Positions 9,035 to 18,126 of a stretch of DNA of 64,000 bases are shown here, piece after piece (the first letter of the stretch is position 1; each line of letters begins with the position of its first letter). Below the pieces are notes generated by a model. It had not been told where the DNA came from and ran no database searches. It worked only from the letters and a program-made list of their open reading frames with translations. The stretch covers positions 496,001-560,000 of the forward strand of contig JADJLJ010000001.1 of the NCBI GenBank assembly GCA_016710165.1, written 5' to 3'. The position numbers and the translations under genes are program-made. The DNA comes from Chitinophagaceae bacterium. GTDB taxonomy: Bacteria; Bacteroidota; Bacteroidia; Chitinophagales; Chitinophagaceae.

Positions 9035-9739
9035 ATGCAAACGTCTAATTCAAAATTGCTGGAGATCATCGGGATCATTCTTTTCCTGGTAATACTGGTA
9101 TCCTGCAAACATGATATTCCTGTACAGGTTATTGAAACGCCGCCAACAGGCGGTGAGCAGACCTGCAGCCCTGATACTGTATATTTTCAAAACAAGGTCT
9201 TGCCATTGCTTAATTCCAGTTGTGCCATGAGTGGTTGCCATGATGCGATCACACACAAGGAAGGTGTGAACCTGACCACATACGGTAATATCATGGCAAC
9301 GGGCGGCGTAAGGCCCGGGAATCCCACTGGCAGTGACCTGTATAAGGTTTTGAACAAAACCGGCGGCGACCAGATGCCCCCTCCTCCTGCCGCTGCATTC
9401 ACCCAGGCACAAAAGGATATCATTTACAAATGGATCCTGCAGGGCGCCAAAAACAATGCGTGCAATGATTGCGATACTGCTGTGTTCACGTATTCCGGGG
9501 CTGTATCGCCGCTGATGAATAACTATTGCAAAGGATGCCATAACCCATCTTCATTAGGGGGAGGCATTGACCTGAGTACCTATGCCGCCGTTAAAACTGT
9601 GGCCCTCAATGGTAAATTGATGGGAAGCATTAAACACCAGGCTGGTTTTATTGCGATGCCCCAGGGCAGCAATAAACTTTCTGACTGTAAGATCGAACAG
9701 GTACAGAAATGGGTGACAGCGGGCGCCCCGAACAATTAA
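9035..9739 (+). CDS. Lipoprotein with two cytochrome c-like heme sites
   Basis: 234 residues from the ATG at 9035; a GTG at 8957 is in frame, but only the ATG gives a clean lipoprotein signal (LVILVSC, lipid Cys24). Two c-type heme domains follow. The first has SSCAMSGCH (Cys63, Cys68, His69; C-x4-C-H) with possible Met ligand 114 in QMPPPP. The second has NNYCKGCH (Cys165, Cys168, His169; normal C-x2-C-H) with possible Met208 in AMPQG. A C-x2-C pair, NACNDC, lies between them. Each domain closes with the helix K-I--W---GA. The fold resembles planctomycete-type (PSCyt1-like) cytochrome domains. The second domain is close in sequence to the whole of the next protein (TYA-VKT-ALNG-LMGS), so one arose by duplication of the other. 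Probably faces the periplasm or cell surface. Confidence 0.8.
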   Translation: MQTSNSKLLEIIGIILFLVILVSCKHDIPVQVIETPPTGGEQTCSPDTVYFQNKVLPLLNSSCAMSGCHDAITHKEGVNLTTYGNIMATGGVRPGNPTGSDLYKVLNKTGGDQMPPPPAAAFTQAQKDIIYKWILQGAKNNACNDCDTAVFTYSGAVSPLMNNYCKGCHNPSSLGGGIDLSTYAAVKTVALNGKLMGSIKHQAGFIAMPQGSNKLSDCKIEQVQKWVTAGAPNN

Positions 9740-9763
9740 TTGGAAAAAGACTAAAATCATATC

Positions 9764-10138
9764 ATGAAAAACGCTCTGGTAACCCTTCTTGGCGTATTTG
9801 CCATATTACTGACAGAAAGCTGTTATTACGATAAAGAAGAATTATTGTACCCCGACAGCAAACTCCCCTGTGATACAACAGCTGTTGCCAAATTCTCTAC
9901 TGAAGTATTACCGGTAATGAATGCAAGTTGCAATGCAGGCGGGTGTCACAACACCACCTCTGCTTCGGCAGGCGTTATCCTGGATACATACGCCGGGGTA
10001 AAGACACAGGCACTGAATGGCAGGCTGATGGGCTCTACCTCGGTAACCGGCACCATGCCAAAAGGCGCATCCAGGTTACCGAACTGTACGTTGGCAAAAA
10101 TTCAAAAATGGATCGATTCCGGAACCCCAAATAATTAA
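9764..10138 (+). CDS. Small single-heme cytochrome c-like lipoprotein
   Basis: 124 residues. A short lipoprotein signal ends LLTESC (lipid Cys20). The heme motif is NASCNAGGCH (Cys56, Cys61, His62; C-x4-C-H), with possible Met ligand 98 in GTMPKG and closing helix LAKIQKWIDSGTPNN. It is a shortened paralog of the second domain of the upstream protein (9035-9739), whose stop is 24 bases away. The next gene begins 10 bases downstream, so all are likely co-transcribed. With its neighbours the locus would hold four c-type hemes on three lipoproteins. No catalytic domain is visible, so electron carriage or redox sensing is more likely than catalysis. Confidence 0.78.
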   Translation: MKNALVTLLGVFAILLTESCYYDKEELLYPDSKLPCDTTAVAKFSTEVLPVMNASCNAGGCHNTTSASAGVILDTYAGVKTQALNGRLMGSTSVTGTMPKGASRLPNCTLAKIQKWIDSGTPNN

Positions 10139-10148
10139 ATCTTAAACC

Positions 10149-10703
10149 ATGAAAAGACTGATCGTTTGCTTTCTTTTTCTTATCCCTGCAGCATTTGCGG
10201 GTGCACAGAACATTTATATGACCAAGAACGGCAAGGTCTCGTTCTATTCCCGTGCCAGGTCGCCCGAAAAAGTAGAGGCAGATAACAACGAGGTTTCCAG
10301 TGTTGTAAACACCCAGACGGGTGACCTGGTATTTGCCATACTATTAAAGAGTTTTCATTTTGAAAGTGCTTTGATGGAAGAACACTTCAATGAGAACTAT
10401 GTAGAAAGCAACAAATTCCCGAAATCCACATTCAAAGGAAAGGTAGTTAACCTTTCTGCCATAAATTTCTCAAAAGACGGCGCCTACCCCGTTACGGTGG
10501 AAGGTGAATTAACGCTGCATGGTGTAACCAAAAAAGTCTCTTATACCGGTTCCTTCATCATCAAGGCCGGGAAGATAAACGCCACTTCAAAATTTACCAT
10601 AAAACTAAAAGACTACAATGTGAGCATTCCGTCCCTGGTTGCAGATAAGATCTCGGAAGACATAGATGTGACTGTTGACTGCAAGTATGAATTAAAAAGC
10701 TAA
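10149..10703 (+). CDS. YceI family periplasmic protein (second copy)
   Basis: 184 residues with a cleavable signal (1-19, AAFAGAQ). The YceI barrel shows TKNGKVSFYSRA at the N-terminus, HFNENYVESNKFPKSTFKG in the middle, VEGELTLHGVTKKVSYTG, and FTIKLKDYNVSIPSLV near the end. It is a paralog of the protein at 2409-2969. It starts 10 bases after a heme-lipoprotein gene and ends 17 bases before the barrel gene. Family members bind polyprenyl-type lipids, so a quinone-like ligand that feeds the neighbouring hemes is possible, but no ligand can be read from sequence. Confidence 0.88.
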   Translation: MKRLIVCFLFLIPAAFAGAQNIYMTKNGKVSFYSRARSPEKVEADNNEVSSVVNTQTGDLVFAILLKSFHFESALMEEHFNENYVESNKFPKSTFKGKVVNLSAINFSKDGAYPVTVEGELTLHGVTKKVSYTGSFIIKAGKINATSKFTIKLKDYNVSIPSLVADKISEDIDVTVDCKYELKS

Positions 10704-10720
10704 ATACCTAAAACCCGATC

Positions 10721-11646
10721 ATGAAAAAACCATTTTTATTCCTTGCATTGCTAAGCGCTGTATCATTCAGACTTTGTGCACAGGATGACCTGATGAAAAT
10801 GCTTGAAGAAGAAAGCAGGAAAGAAAATAAAAAGATTATGCAACGGCTACCTTTAAAACCACCCGCCTTATTAACGGCCAGTCGATCGAAAATGTGGCAA
10901 AGGGTGTCCTGGACATAAAGATCTCCCACCGGTTTGGGATGATCAACAGGGGTACGTATGAATTATTCGGTCTTGACCAGGCCACTATGCGGATGGGACT
11001 TGATTACGGCATCTCCGACCGCCTGATGGTGGGAATCGGCCGCAGCACTTATCAAAAACAATATGATGCCTTTTACAAATTCAAGATATTGAGGCAATCT
11101 ACCGGCGGCAGGTGGTCTTCTCCCATATCCATCAGTGCTGCATCAAGTGTCATGCTTCAAACACTGAAATGGGAAGATCCAAAGCGCCGGAATTATTACA
11201 CTTCCCGGATCTCGTATGCACACCAGCTGATCATTGCCCGAAAATTCAGCGAAGGAGTTTCCTTTCAGCTGATTCCATCCTACGTGCATTATAATTTAGC
11301 TAAAGCGGCCACGGACCCCAATGATATTTTTGCACTGGGTGGCGGCGGAAGGATAAAACTTTCAAAAAGGCTGAGTTTTAATGTTGAGTATTACCACATC
11401 CTCCCCATATCACTGGTTGCCGGGGAAGGGTACCGGATACCGGGGACAAAGAATTCGCTGGCCGTGGGATTTGACATTGAGACCGGCGGGCACGTTTTTC
11501 AGCTTCATTTCACCAATTCAACCGGGATGACGGAAAAGACATTCATAACAGAGACCACCGGTGATTTCTTCAAAGGCGATATTCACTTCGGGTTCAACCT
11601 GTCGAGGGTGTTTACCATTAAAAACAAAAGATTCAAAAGGCAATAA
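10721..11646 (+). CDS. DUF5777-like outer-membrane beta-barrel protein (frameshifted in this sequence)
   Basis: Two overlapping frames make one protein. The first (from 10721) gives a signal peptide ending RLCAQDD and reads on to a stop at 10916. The second is open from 10831 and continues ATFKTTRLINGQSIENVAKG into GVLDIKISHRFGMIN and the rest of the barrel to 11646. The frames meet at an A5 run (10829-10833); one extra A restores an unbroken ~308-residue protein. Features resembling DUF5777 barrels are ISHRFG near the start, LDYGISDRLMVGIGRS, an alternating hydrophobic pattern, and a C-terminal FNLSRVF strand. It closes the heme-lipoprotein/YceI run and could be its outer-membrane conduit. 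The shift is probably a sequence error. Confidence 0.72.
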
Positions 11647-11663
11647 ATAAAGGTAAAGTTCCT

Positions 11664-12428
11664 TTAATCTTCCGTACTTAACCCTGCCTTCAGGAACTCC
11701 CTGTTCATCCGTGCAATGTTTGCAACAGAGATCCCCTTGGGGCATTCTGCTTCGCAGGCGTATGTATTGGTACAGTTGCCAAAACCTTCCTTATCCATTT
11801 GCGCCACCATGTTCAGCACCCTTGATTCCCGTTCAGGTCCACCCTGCGGTAACAGGGCCAGCTGAGGAACCTTGGCGCTGACAAATAACATGGCGCTGCT
11901 GTTCTTGCATGCCGCCACACAGGCGCCGCAACCGATACAGGCTGCCGCCATAAATGCGTCATCGGCATCTTTTTTATCAATGGGAATGGCATTGGCATCA
12001 ACGGCATTACCGGTATTGACAGAAATGTATCCGCCGGCCTGGATGATGCGGTCAAAAGCCGACCGGTCTACCATCAGGTCCTTTAAAACAGGAAAAGCTG
12101 CTGCACGCCATGGCTCTACCACAATAGTATCTCCGTCTTTAAAGGCACGCATGTGCAACTGGCATACGGTATTTTTTGTCCAGGGGCCATGTGCCCTGCC
12201 ATCAATATACATGCTGCACATACCACAGATACCTTCCCGGCAGTCGTGGTCAAAAGCGATGGGGTCTTTCCCTTCCCGTATCAGTTGTTCATTCAGCACA
12301 TCAAACATTTCCAGAAAAGACATTTCGGAAGAAATGTTCTTTACCGGGTAGGTTTCAAAACTTCCTTTTGCTGTGCTGTTCTTTTGTTTCCACACTTTCA
12401 GTGTGAGGTTCATTGTGTAATGCTCCAT
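11664..12428 (-). CDS. sdhB: Succinate dehydrogenase/fumarate reductase iron-sulfur subunit
   Basis: 254 residues. It passes electrons from the flavoprotein to the quinone site of complex II. The N-terminal ferredoxin domain binds a [2Fe-2S] cluster through DCREGICGMC (Cys63, 68, 71) and a later Cys near 89 (NTVC). The C-terminal domain has ACIGCGACVAACKN and CEAECPKGIS for the [4Fe-4S] and [3Fe-4S] clusters. A second Met five residues in (MNLTLKVW) is an equally likely start. It is the last gene of the minus-strand sdh set but is separated from sdhA by a glycosyltransferase gene. It starts 9 bases after that gene ends, so all are likely on one mRNA. Confidence 0.95.
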   Translation of the reverse strand: MEHYTMNLTLKVWKQKNSTAKGSFETYPVKNISSEMSFLEMFDVLNEQLIREGKDPIAFDHDCREGICGMCSMYIDGRAHGPWTKNTVCQLHMRAFKDGDTIVVEPWRAAAFPVLKDLMVDRSAFDRIIQAGGYISVNTGNAVDANAIPIDKKDADDAFMAAACIGCGACVAACKNSSAMLFVSAKVPQLALLPQGGPERESRVLNMVAQMDKEGFGNCTNTYACEAECPKGISVANIARMNREFLKAGLSTED

Positions 12429-12437
12429 ATGCTTAAT

Positions 12438-13321
12438 TTATATCCGCTTATAATTGCTGTACTCAAACGGCCGCCATCCAAAGTTCTTCCACAAAAAATA
12501 CAATACCCGGTGCTTTGTGTTTTTAAAATTCTTCTTTTTTAAATCGATGTTAAAATTCCAGTCTTCTTTGCTTACCAGTTCTTTCATTACGGCAGGGTGT
12601 GTTCCTGTAAAGACCATAACGGAATCGATATTTGAATAATCGAATTCCAGTCCTTTCCGCTCTTCCGCTGCAGTCCAGGCCTTGTGTTCCTCGTCGGTAC
12701 TCCACCACTTCCCGAAATCGGTATATTTCTTTTTCATGGCCACGGGGTTACGCACCCAGCCATAATGATAAATATAAGCGTCGATCAGTTTTACATTCAG
12801 CTTCCGGTCGTCCAGCCTGAACCCCTGTGCATCCCGGTAACTGCGTATCTTTTTATTGTTCCGGATGACCCGTATCTCTTTTGAAAACCATTTTCTTCCG
12901 TCGCCGATGAACCTATAACTGCCGTAAAAGTGATGGTAATGAAACAACAATCCTTCTACCCTTTTATCGTTCTTGTATTTTTTCATTGCATCCAGTACCA
13001 CCGGGTGATATTGTTCATGCAGCACTTCATCGGCCTGTATGTAAAGAGCCAGTCACTGCCGGCTGCCGTCGCATCCATCGCCTTATCCGTTTCAACCGCC
13101 AGCACTTTTCCACCCTCCCGCAAACCACTGTCCCAAACGGAATGAATGATCTTTATTTTGCCGGAACCAATTGATCCAATGAGCTTGTTTGTTTCATCCT
13201 CCGAGTCACCCAGGCAAACCACCATTTCATCAACAATGGGTAAAATCGAAGTAATGGATTCAACGACCGGGTAACCATATTTAACCGCATTCTTTACAAA
13301 AGTGAATCCGCTTACTTTCAT
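12438..13321 (-). CDS. Family 2 glycosyltransferase inside the sdh operon (frameshifted in this sequence)
   Basis: Two minus-strand frames form one protein of ~294 residues after adding one T to a T3 run (AAA on the plus strand at 13043-13045). The N-terminal half (from 13321) has the GT-A nucleotide-binding start VSGFTFVKNAVKYGYPVVES, then LPIVDEMVVCLGDSEDET; the repaired join reads DWLFYIQADEVLHEQYH, supplying the metal-binding D-x-D-like segment. The second half has RFIGDGRKWFSKEIRVIRN and a basic end. Relatives transfer sugars to surface glycans; the substrate is unknown. Its ATG is one base after the sdhA stop and its stop is 9 bases before sdhB, a strange place for such a gene. Confidence 0.8.
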
Positions 13322-13322
13322 T

Positions 13323-15300
13323 TTACTTGTATGAACGCTGCGTTGGTTTTACTATTTCAAAGGTCAACGGCTCTTTATTCAACTGCCATTCACTTTCCTG
13401 CTTATATTCCCATGCAGCCACGTAACTGTAATTATCATCGTCCCGTTTGGCTTCCCCATCTTCTGTTTGTGACTCTTCCCGGAAATGGCCGCCACAGCTT
13501 TCATTCCGCTGCAGGGCATCTTTGCACATCAGTTCGCCCAGTTCAATAAAGTCGGCCACACGCCCGGCCTTATCCAGTTCGGGATTCATTTCATTTATTC
13601 CGCCGGGTATCTTTACATCACTCCAGAATTCTTTTTTCAATTGCTGGATCTCAACGATCGCTTCCTGCAGCCCCTTTGCATTGCGTGCCATGCCACATTT
13701 ATCCCACATTATCTTTCCCAAACGCTTATGGAAGCTTTCCACGGTCTGGCTCCCCTTGATACTCATCAGCTTATTTATCCGTTCGCTTACCGCTTTCTCG
13801 GTTTCTTCAAATGCAGGATGTGATGTTGGTATGGATGCCGTTCGGATGTCATCGGCCAGGTAATTGCCCAACGTGTATGGAATTACAAAATAACCATCAG
13901 CCAATCCCTGCATCAGTGCACTTGCACCCAGCCTGTTTGCGCCATGATCGCTGAAATTCGCTTCTCCTAAACAATATAAGCCATCCACGGTGGTTTTTAA
14001 TTCATAATCCACCCACAAGCCACCCATGGTGTAATGTACGGCCGGATAGATACGCATAGGCATTTCGTAAGGATTTTCGCCGGTTATCTTTTCATACATC
14101 TCAAACAGGTTGCCATATTTTTCTTCTACAACGGCTTTACCCATTTTTATTATTGAAGCTTCATCAACATGGTCAAGTCCCTGCTTTCCTGCTTCAATCT
14201 TACCATAACGTACTATGGCATCTTTAAAATCAAGATAAACGGCCAGTTTGGTTGTACCAACACCATAGCCCCTCATCACATCTTTCTTTGGCTGCTCTTG
14301 AAGCCACATCACGTGGTACCAGGTTTCCAAAAGCCGGATACCTGCGCTCTAAATAATAATCCCTTTCATCTTCCGGTATATCAATGGCTTTACGGTTATC
14401 GTCCTTTTGTTTTGGCACCCAGATCCTTCCGTCATTGCGTAAACTTTCGCTCATCAGGGTTAATTTGCTCTGATAATCGCCGCTTACCGGGATACAGGTC
14501 GGGTGGATCTGCGTAAAACAGGGATTTCCAAAAAATGCTCCTTTTTTATGTGCCTTCCATACTGCAGTAACATTACTGCCCATGGCATTGGTGCTTAAAT
14601 AAAATACATTGCCATATCCACCGGTGCAAAGCAGAACTGCATGACCAAAATGTCTTTCCAGTTTTCCGCTTACCAGGTCCCTGGCTATGATGCCTCTTGT
14701 CTTCCCATCAATGTTTACGATGTCGAGCATCTCATGACGGTTGTACATGGTAACATTACCCAATGCAACCTGTCTTTCCAAAGCGCTGTAAGCGCCCAGC
14801 AATAATTGCTGGCCTGTTTGCCCGGCTGCATAAAATGTACGCTGTACCTGTGTACCGCCAAAACTTCGGTTACTCAGTAAACCGCCGTACTCTCTTGCAA
14901 AAGGAACCCCCTGTGCCACACATTGGTCAATGATGGCAGCACTTACCTCGGCCAGGCGATGCACATTGGCTTCCCTTGCCCGGTAATCCCCTCCTTTTAC
15001 GGTATCATAGAAGAGGCGGAAAACAGAGTCTCCGTCGTTCTGGTAATTCTTTGCTGCATTGATCCCCCCCTGCGCTGCAATACTATGTGCCCTGCGCGGG
15101 CTGTCCTCGAAACAAAAAGCTTTTACTTTATATCCCAACTCACCCAGTGATGCTGCAGCAGAAGCCCCGGCAAGACCGGTACCCACAACGATCACTTCCA
15201 GTTTACGCTTATTGGCAGGATTAACCAGTTTTACATGGCCTTTGTAATCGGTCCACTTTTTATCCATTTCGCCGTGCGGGATCTTAGAATCTAAAGACAT
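13323..15300 (-). CDS. sdhA: Succinate dehydrogenase flavoprotein subunit (frameshifted in this sequence)
   Basis: Two minus-strand frames join at a G4 run (CCCC at 14269-14272 on the plus strand). Removing one G gives CDEGYGVGTTKLAVYLDF and a complete protein of ~658 residues, close to the usual size. It oxidises succinate to fumarate with covalent FAD. The N-terminal half has the FAD-binding VIVVGTGLAGASAAASLGE, the flavinylation region RRAHSIAAQGGINAA, and NPCFTQIHPTCIP. The C-terminal half has MGGLWVDYELKTTVDGLYCL, GEANFSDHGANRLGASALMQ and the closing W-DV segment. As the only sdhA in a normal operon it is almost certainly intact in the organism, so the shift is probably a sequencing indel. 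Confidence 0.93.
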
Positions 15301-15330
15301 AATAACTCAGTTAATTGGTTAATTCGTTAA

Positions 15331-16044
15331 TTAGTTTATCCAGTGCATATAAAATGCAACCGGCATCAGGGCAAATAACAGGGGCACAATGATTGAAAAG
15401 GCCAGCCCGATTGCTTGGATGATGGGTGTATACCTTTTATGATTGATGCCGAATGTCTGAAAAGCGCTCTGGAACCCATGCAACAGGTGCCAGCCCAGTG
15501 AGATCACACCCAGTATGTATATGGTCACTACCGGCAGGTTATCGCGGAAGACCATTTGCATTTCGGCATACAGGTTCAGTGCCTCCTGGCCATTATAGGT
15601 TGCCAACGTGGTTTCTTCGAGGGCCTGGATGCCCCCGATACCACCCAAACGGGAAGGTGTCCAGAAATGGTAGATGTGCAGGATGAGGAATAATAAAAGC
15701 AAGGTACCCAACAGCCCCATGCTCCGGCTGTACCATTTGCTGTTCGCAGAAGCCTTGTTCATTTCATATTTTACCGGGCGGGCCTTGCTGTTTTGCGCCC
15801 ATAATACAAACCCCTGGATGATGTGTAACAACAGACCGGCAAACAAACCGATCTCCATGGTACGAACGATCAGGTTGGTACCCATAAAATGCGCCCAGTG
15901 GTTGAACGTATCTCCACCATCATTAAAAAAGATCATGGCATTGATGCTGCAATGAACGACCAGGAATATGATTAAAAAAAGACCTGTAAGGCCCATTATG
16001 AATTTCTTTCCGATCGAAGAGGTGAAAAAATGTTTCCAGGTCAT
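15331..16044 (-). CDS. sdhC: Succinate dehydrogenase cytochrome b subunit
   Basis: 237 residues with about five membrane helices, the fused b-type anchor seen in Bacteroidota and Bacillus-like complex II, so no separate sdhD is expected. It opens MTWKHFFTSSIGKKFIMGLT. Candidate heme-ligand histidines lie in helices: FLVVHCSINA, GLLLHIIQGF, LILHIYHFW and GWHLLHGFQSAF. It anchors SdhAB in the inner membrane and carries the menaquinone site. First gene of the minus-strand sdh unit, 30 bases before sdhA. A -7 box lies about 30 bases upstream of its start. Confidence 0.94.
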   Translation of the reverse strand: MTWKHFFTSSIGKKFIMGLTGLFLIIFLVVHCSINAMIFFNDGGDTFNHWAHFMGTNLIVRTMEIGLFAGLLLHIIQGFVLWAQNSKARPVKYEMNKASANSKWYSRSMGLLGTLLLLFLILHIYHFWTPSRLGGIGGIQALEETTLATYNGQEALNLYAEMQMVFRDNLPVVTIYILGVISLGWHLLHGFQSAFQTFGINHKRYTPIIQAIGLAFSIIVPLLFALMPVAFYMHWIN

Positions 16045-16074
16045 AGCGAAAGCATTAGAGTGTTAGTTGGGTCA

Positions 16075-16082
16075 CAAAAATA
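16075..16082 (-). promoter_or_regulatory. Probable -7 promoter box of the sdh operon
   Basis: On the minus strand the bases read TATTTTTG, matching the Bacteroidota -7 consensus TAnnTTTG, 30 bases before the sdhC start. No well-spaced -33 TTG was found. Confidence 0.5.
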
Positions 16083-16146
16083 CGGCATGAACGCCCAAAA
16101 AACAGCTTAAACAAAAAGTTTTTGTTGTAAAAACCCATGATAAAAA

Positions 16147-16710
16147 TCAGTTGATCCTCCGGGTCATCATATCATCCATCTGCTGAAAGACGATCTCGGG
16201 CTTGAGCGTACGCCATTGGGGGAATTCAACCAGCTCTATGTAATTGGTAAGCCGGGCCTGCTTAAAATCGTACTGGCTTTGTATGGGCATATCCAGGATA
16301 ACTACCCAACCACCTGGATCTTCCAGCTGTTCCCTCCATTCTTCATAATAACTGTCGTCGCTGCTGTGAAAATTCAAAACGTTCTCTGCAATAAGGATGA
16401 ATTTGCTGATGCCCTGGCTGAACAGGATATCGGTTATATCCCGCCGGAGGGTCATGATATCATTTTCGATCGCATCGTTCCATTCTCCCAGAAGTTCAAT
16501 GATGGCATAGCCCTGTTCATAATCTGCAAATAATATCTTCATGTACAGGGTCCGGGAACCGAATTCATCCCATTGCGGATGGATGAAGTAGTTATATACG
16601 GTGTGCGAGAATTCAAACTCACTGTAGGTTCTCCGGTAAAAAGGCGACCGGTCGTCTTCTTCAGCCGTATATAAATGGCGCCAGTTATAATATGGTTCGA
16701 TGTCCTGCAA
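16147..16710 (-). CDS. Conserved hypothetical cytoplasmic protein
   Basis: 187 residues; I do not recognise a family. No signal peptide or membrane helix. It is acidic and rich in Tyr and Trp, starting MQDIEPYYNWRHLYTAEEDD and ending LKPEIVFQQMDDMMTRRIN. A central alternating stretch, LYMKILFADYEQGYAIIELLG and later KFILIAENVLNFHSSDDSYY, suggests an alpha/beta fold. Length, start codon and absence of frameshift favour a real gene. It lies ~100 bases upstream of the sdh promoter region on the same strand and ~120 bases after the next minus-strand gene; function unknown. Confidence 0.7.
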   Translation of the reverse strand: MQDIEPYYNWRHLYTAEEDDRSPFYRRTYSEFEFSHTVYNYFIHPQWDEFGSRTLYMKILFADYEQGYAIIELLGEWNDAIENDIMTLRRDITDILFSQGISKFILIAENVLNFHSSDDSYYEEWREQLEDPGGWVVILDMPIQSQYDFKQARLTNYIELVEFPQWRTLKPEIVFQQMDDMMTRRIN

Positions 16711-16830
16711 AAAACAACGTTTGATATGTTACTGCAAATTTCCGTGAATTTAATTGAAATGACATACAAGGATATTATAAAAAAAGGGTTGCCAGAACCT
16801 GACAACCCCAAACTTAATAACCATAATATC

Positions 16831-18057
16831 TTACTGAACCACGATCCGTTCGGTGAATATGAATTTATTGTTTGCATCGGTCACCTTGACCATGTACATA
16901 CCTTTTGCAAAACTCCTGTTCAGCGGAACAGTCTCTACCTGGGTCTTTCCATTAACAGTAACCACCCTGTTCATGACCGGCTTACCGGAAAGGTCCGTAA
17001 CGGTAACATGATACCGGCCAGCTGCCAGTCCTTCAAAAGATATCCTGAATTCATTTGCGGTAACCGGGTTGGGGAAAATGTGTGCTTCGTTGGTGATAAC
17101 GGGTACGATCGCTTTGAAATCAGCCGTACCATAGTTTTTGGCAGCATCGGCCTCTTTCTGGTATAATAAATTGCCGTTGGCCAGGTCAGACGCATTGTAA
17201 ACCATGTCGGATCCTTCGATCTTTCTGGCATTAAGATCAGTAAGCGTGAATTTGTAATAGCCGGCAAACGTGTTTGCACTTGAGACCACAATGGCGCCCT
17301 CCTTATCAACAGCAGCCCCATTGGTAGAATAGTTTGCTGGAAGACCATTGATATAACCCATGTATTTTGCCACCCGGGTTTCCACATTTACAGAAAACAC
17401 ATAGTGATTGGCAGAGATAACATACAATTTATTATATGCATCTGCGATCATATCCCCGCCCCAACTGCTGCATTGGTTGTGTATGGAAATGGTCTTGTTT
17501 GATTCGTCATCAACCAGGTTGCCCAGGTCGGTGATGGTAACTTTCTTGCCGGTGGTGAACCGTATCAGGCGGTTCCCATCATTGGTAAGTGCATAGCCGT
17601 TGCCATCGGCCGCGATCACCATGCGGGTAAAGTTCTTTGCTTCGTCCCGTATACTTTCTGATGAATTCAGCAAAACGGATTTAACCGTATAGAATTTCCG
17701 GGCATCCCCCTGGGCGCCCAGGTCAAGCCAGCGTAATTCACCAACACGCATGGGTGTAAAGAACAGCTTGTTTTGATTCTTATCATATGCGGCAGCGGCA
17801 ACCATGGTCTCGGTTGGCCTGGCCATATTATCAACCGGTCTTTTCGTATCGGCATCTGCAAGTGTATAGGCGGTTTTGTTGCGCTGGTAAATATCCTGGA
17901 CGATCTTACCCGTGCTGATATCAACCTGGCGGATATTCATCCACATAAAATCACCGTTGCCGTCGCCGGTAATGGCAAATGTCCTGTTGGCATCCTGTGC
18001 CGCTGAAACTAAACTGGCTGCAATAAATGAGGTGGAAAGTAAAAGTTTAAGATTCAT
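16831..18057 (-). CDS. T9SS-sorted secreted protein with beta-propeller-like repeats
   Basis: 408 residues. A signal peptide (1-19, ending LVSAAQ) precedes a body (~25-315) with short repeated strands such as FTRMVIAADGNGYALTNDGN, DMIADAYNKLYVISANHYVF and AAVDKEGAIVVSSANTFAGY, which look like propeller blades. Residues ~325-408 are a type A T9SS sorting domain: AHIFPNPVTANEFRISFEG, YHVTVTDLSGKPVMNR and MYMVKVTDANNKFIFTERIV. It should be exported and attached to the cell surface. No enzyme motif is visible. Transcribed alone on the minus strand. Confidence 0.82.
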   Translation of the reverse strand: MNLKLLLSTSFIAASLVSAAQDANRTFAITGDGNGDFMWMNIRQVDISTGKIVQDIYQRNKTAYTLADADTKRPVDNMARPTETMVAAAAYDKNQNKLFFTPMRVGELRWLDLGAQGDARKFYTVKSVLLNSSESIRDEAKNFTRMVIAADGNGYALTNDGNRLIRFTTGKKVTITDLGNLVDDESNKTISIHNQCSSWGGDMIADAYNKLYVISANHYVFSVNVETRVAKYMGYINGLPANYSTNGAAVDKEGAIVVSSANTFAGYYKFTLTDLNARKIEGSDMVYNASDLANGNLLYQKEADAAKNYGTADFKAIVPVITNEAHIFPNPVTANEFRISFEGLAAGRYHVTVTDLSGKPVMNRVVTVNGKTQVETVPLNRSFAKGMYMVKVTDANNKFIFTERIVVQ

Positions 18058-18126
18058 AAGAGGAGTTTTTAGTGAATAATTGAGATACGTAAATTACTCA
18101 AATTGCATAAACCATCCAATATTTTT

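Noticed and set aside
12153..12542. Plus-strand frames over sdhB and the glycosyltransferase
   Set aside because: Shadow frames of well-supported minus-strand genes; no start signals or family features.
13323..15300. sdhA as a true pseudogene or split gene
   Set aside because: It is the only flavoprotein gene of an otherwise normal sdh set, and one base removed from a G4 run restores the complete protein.
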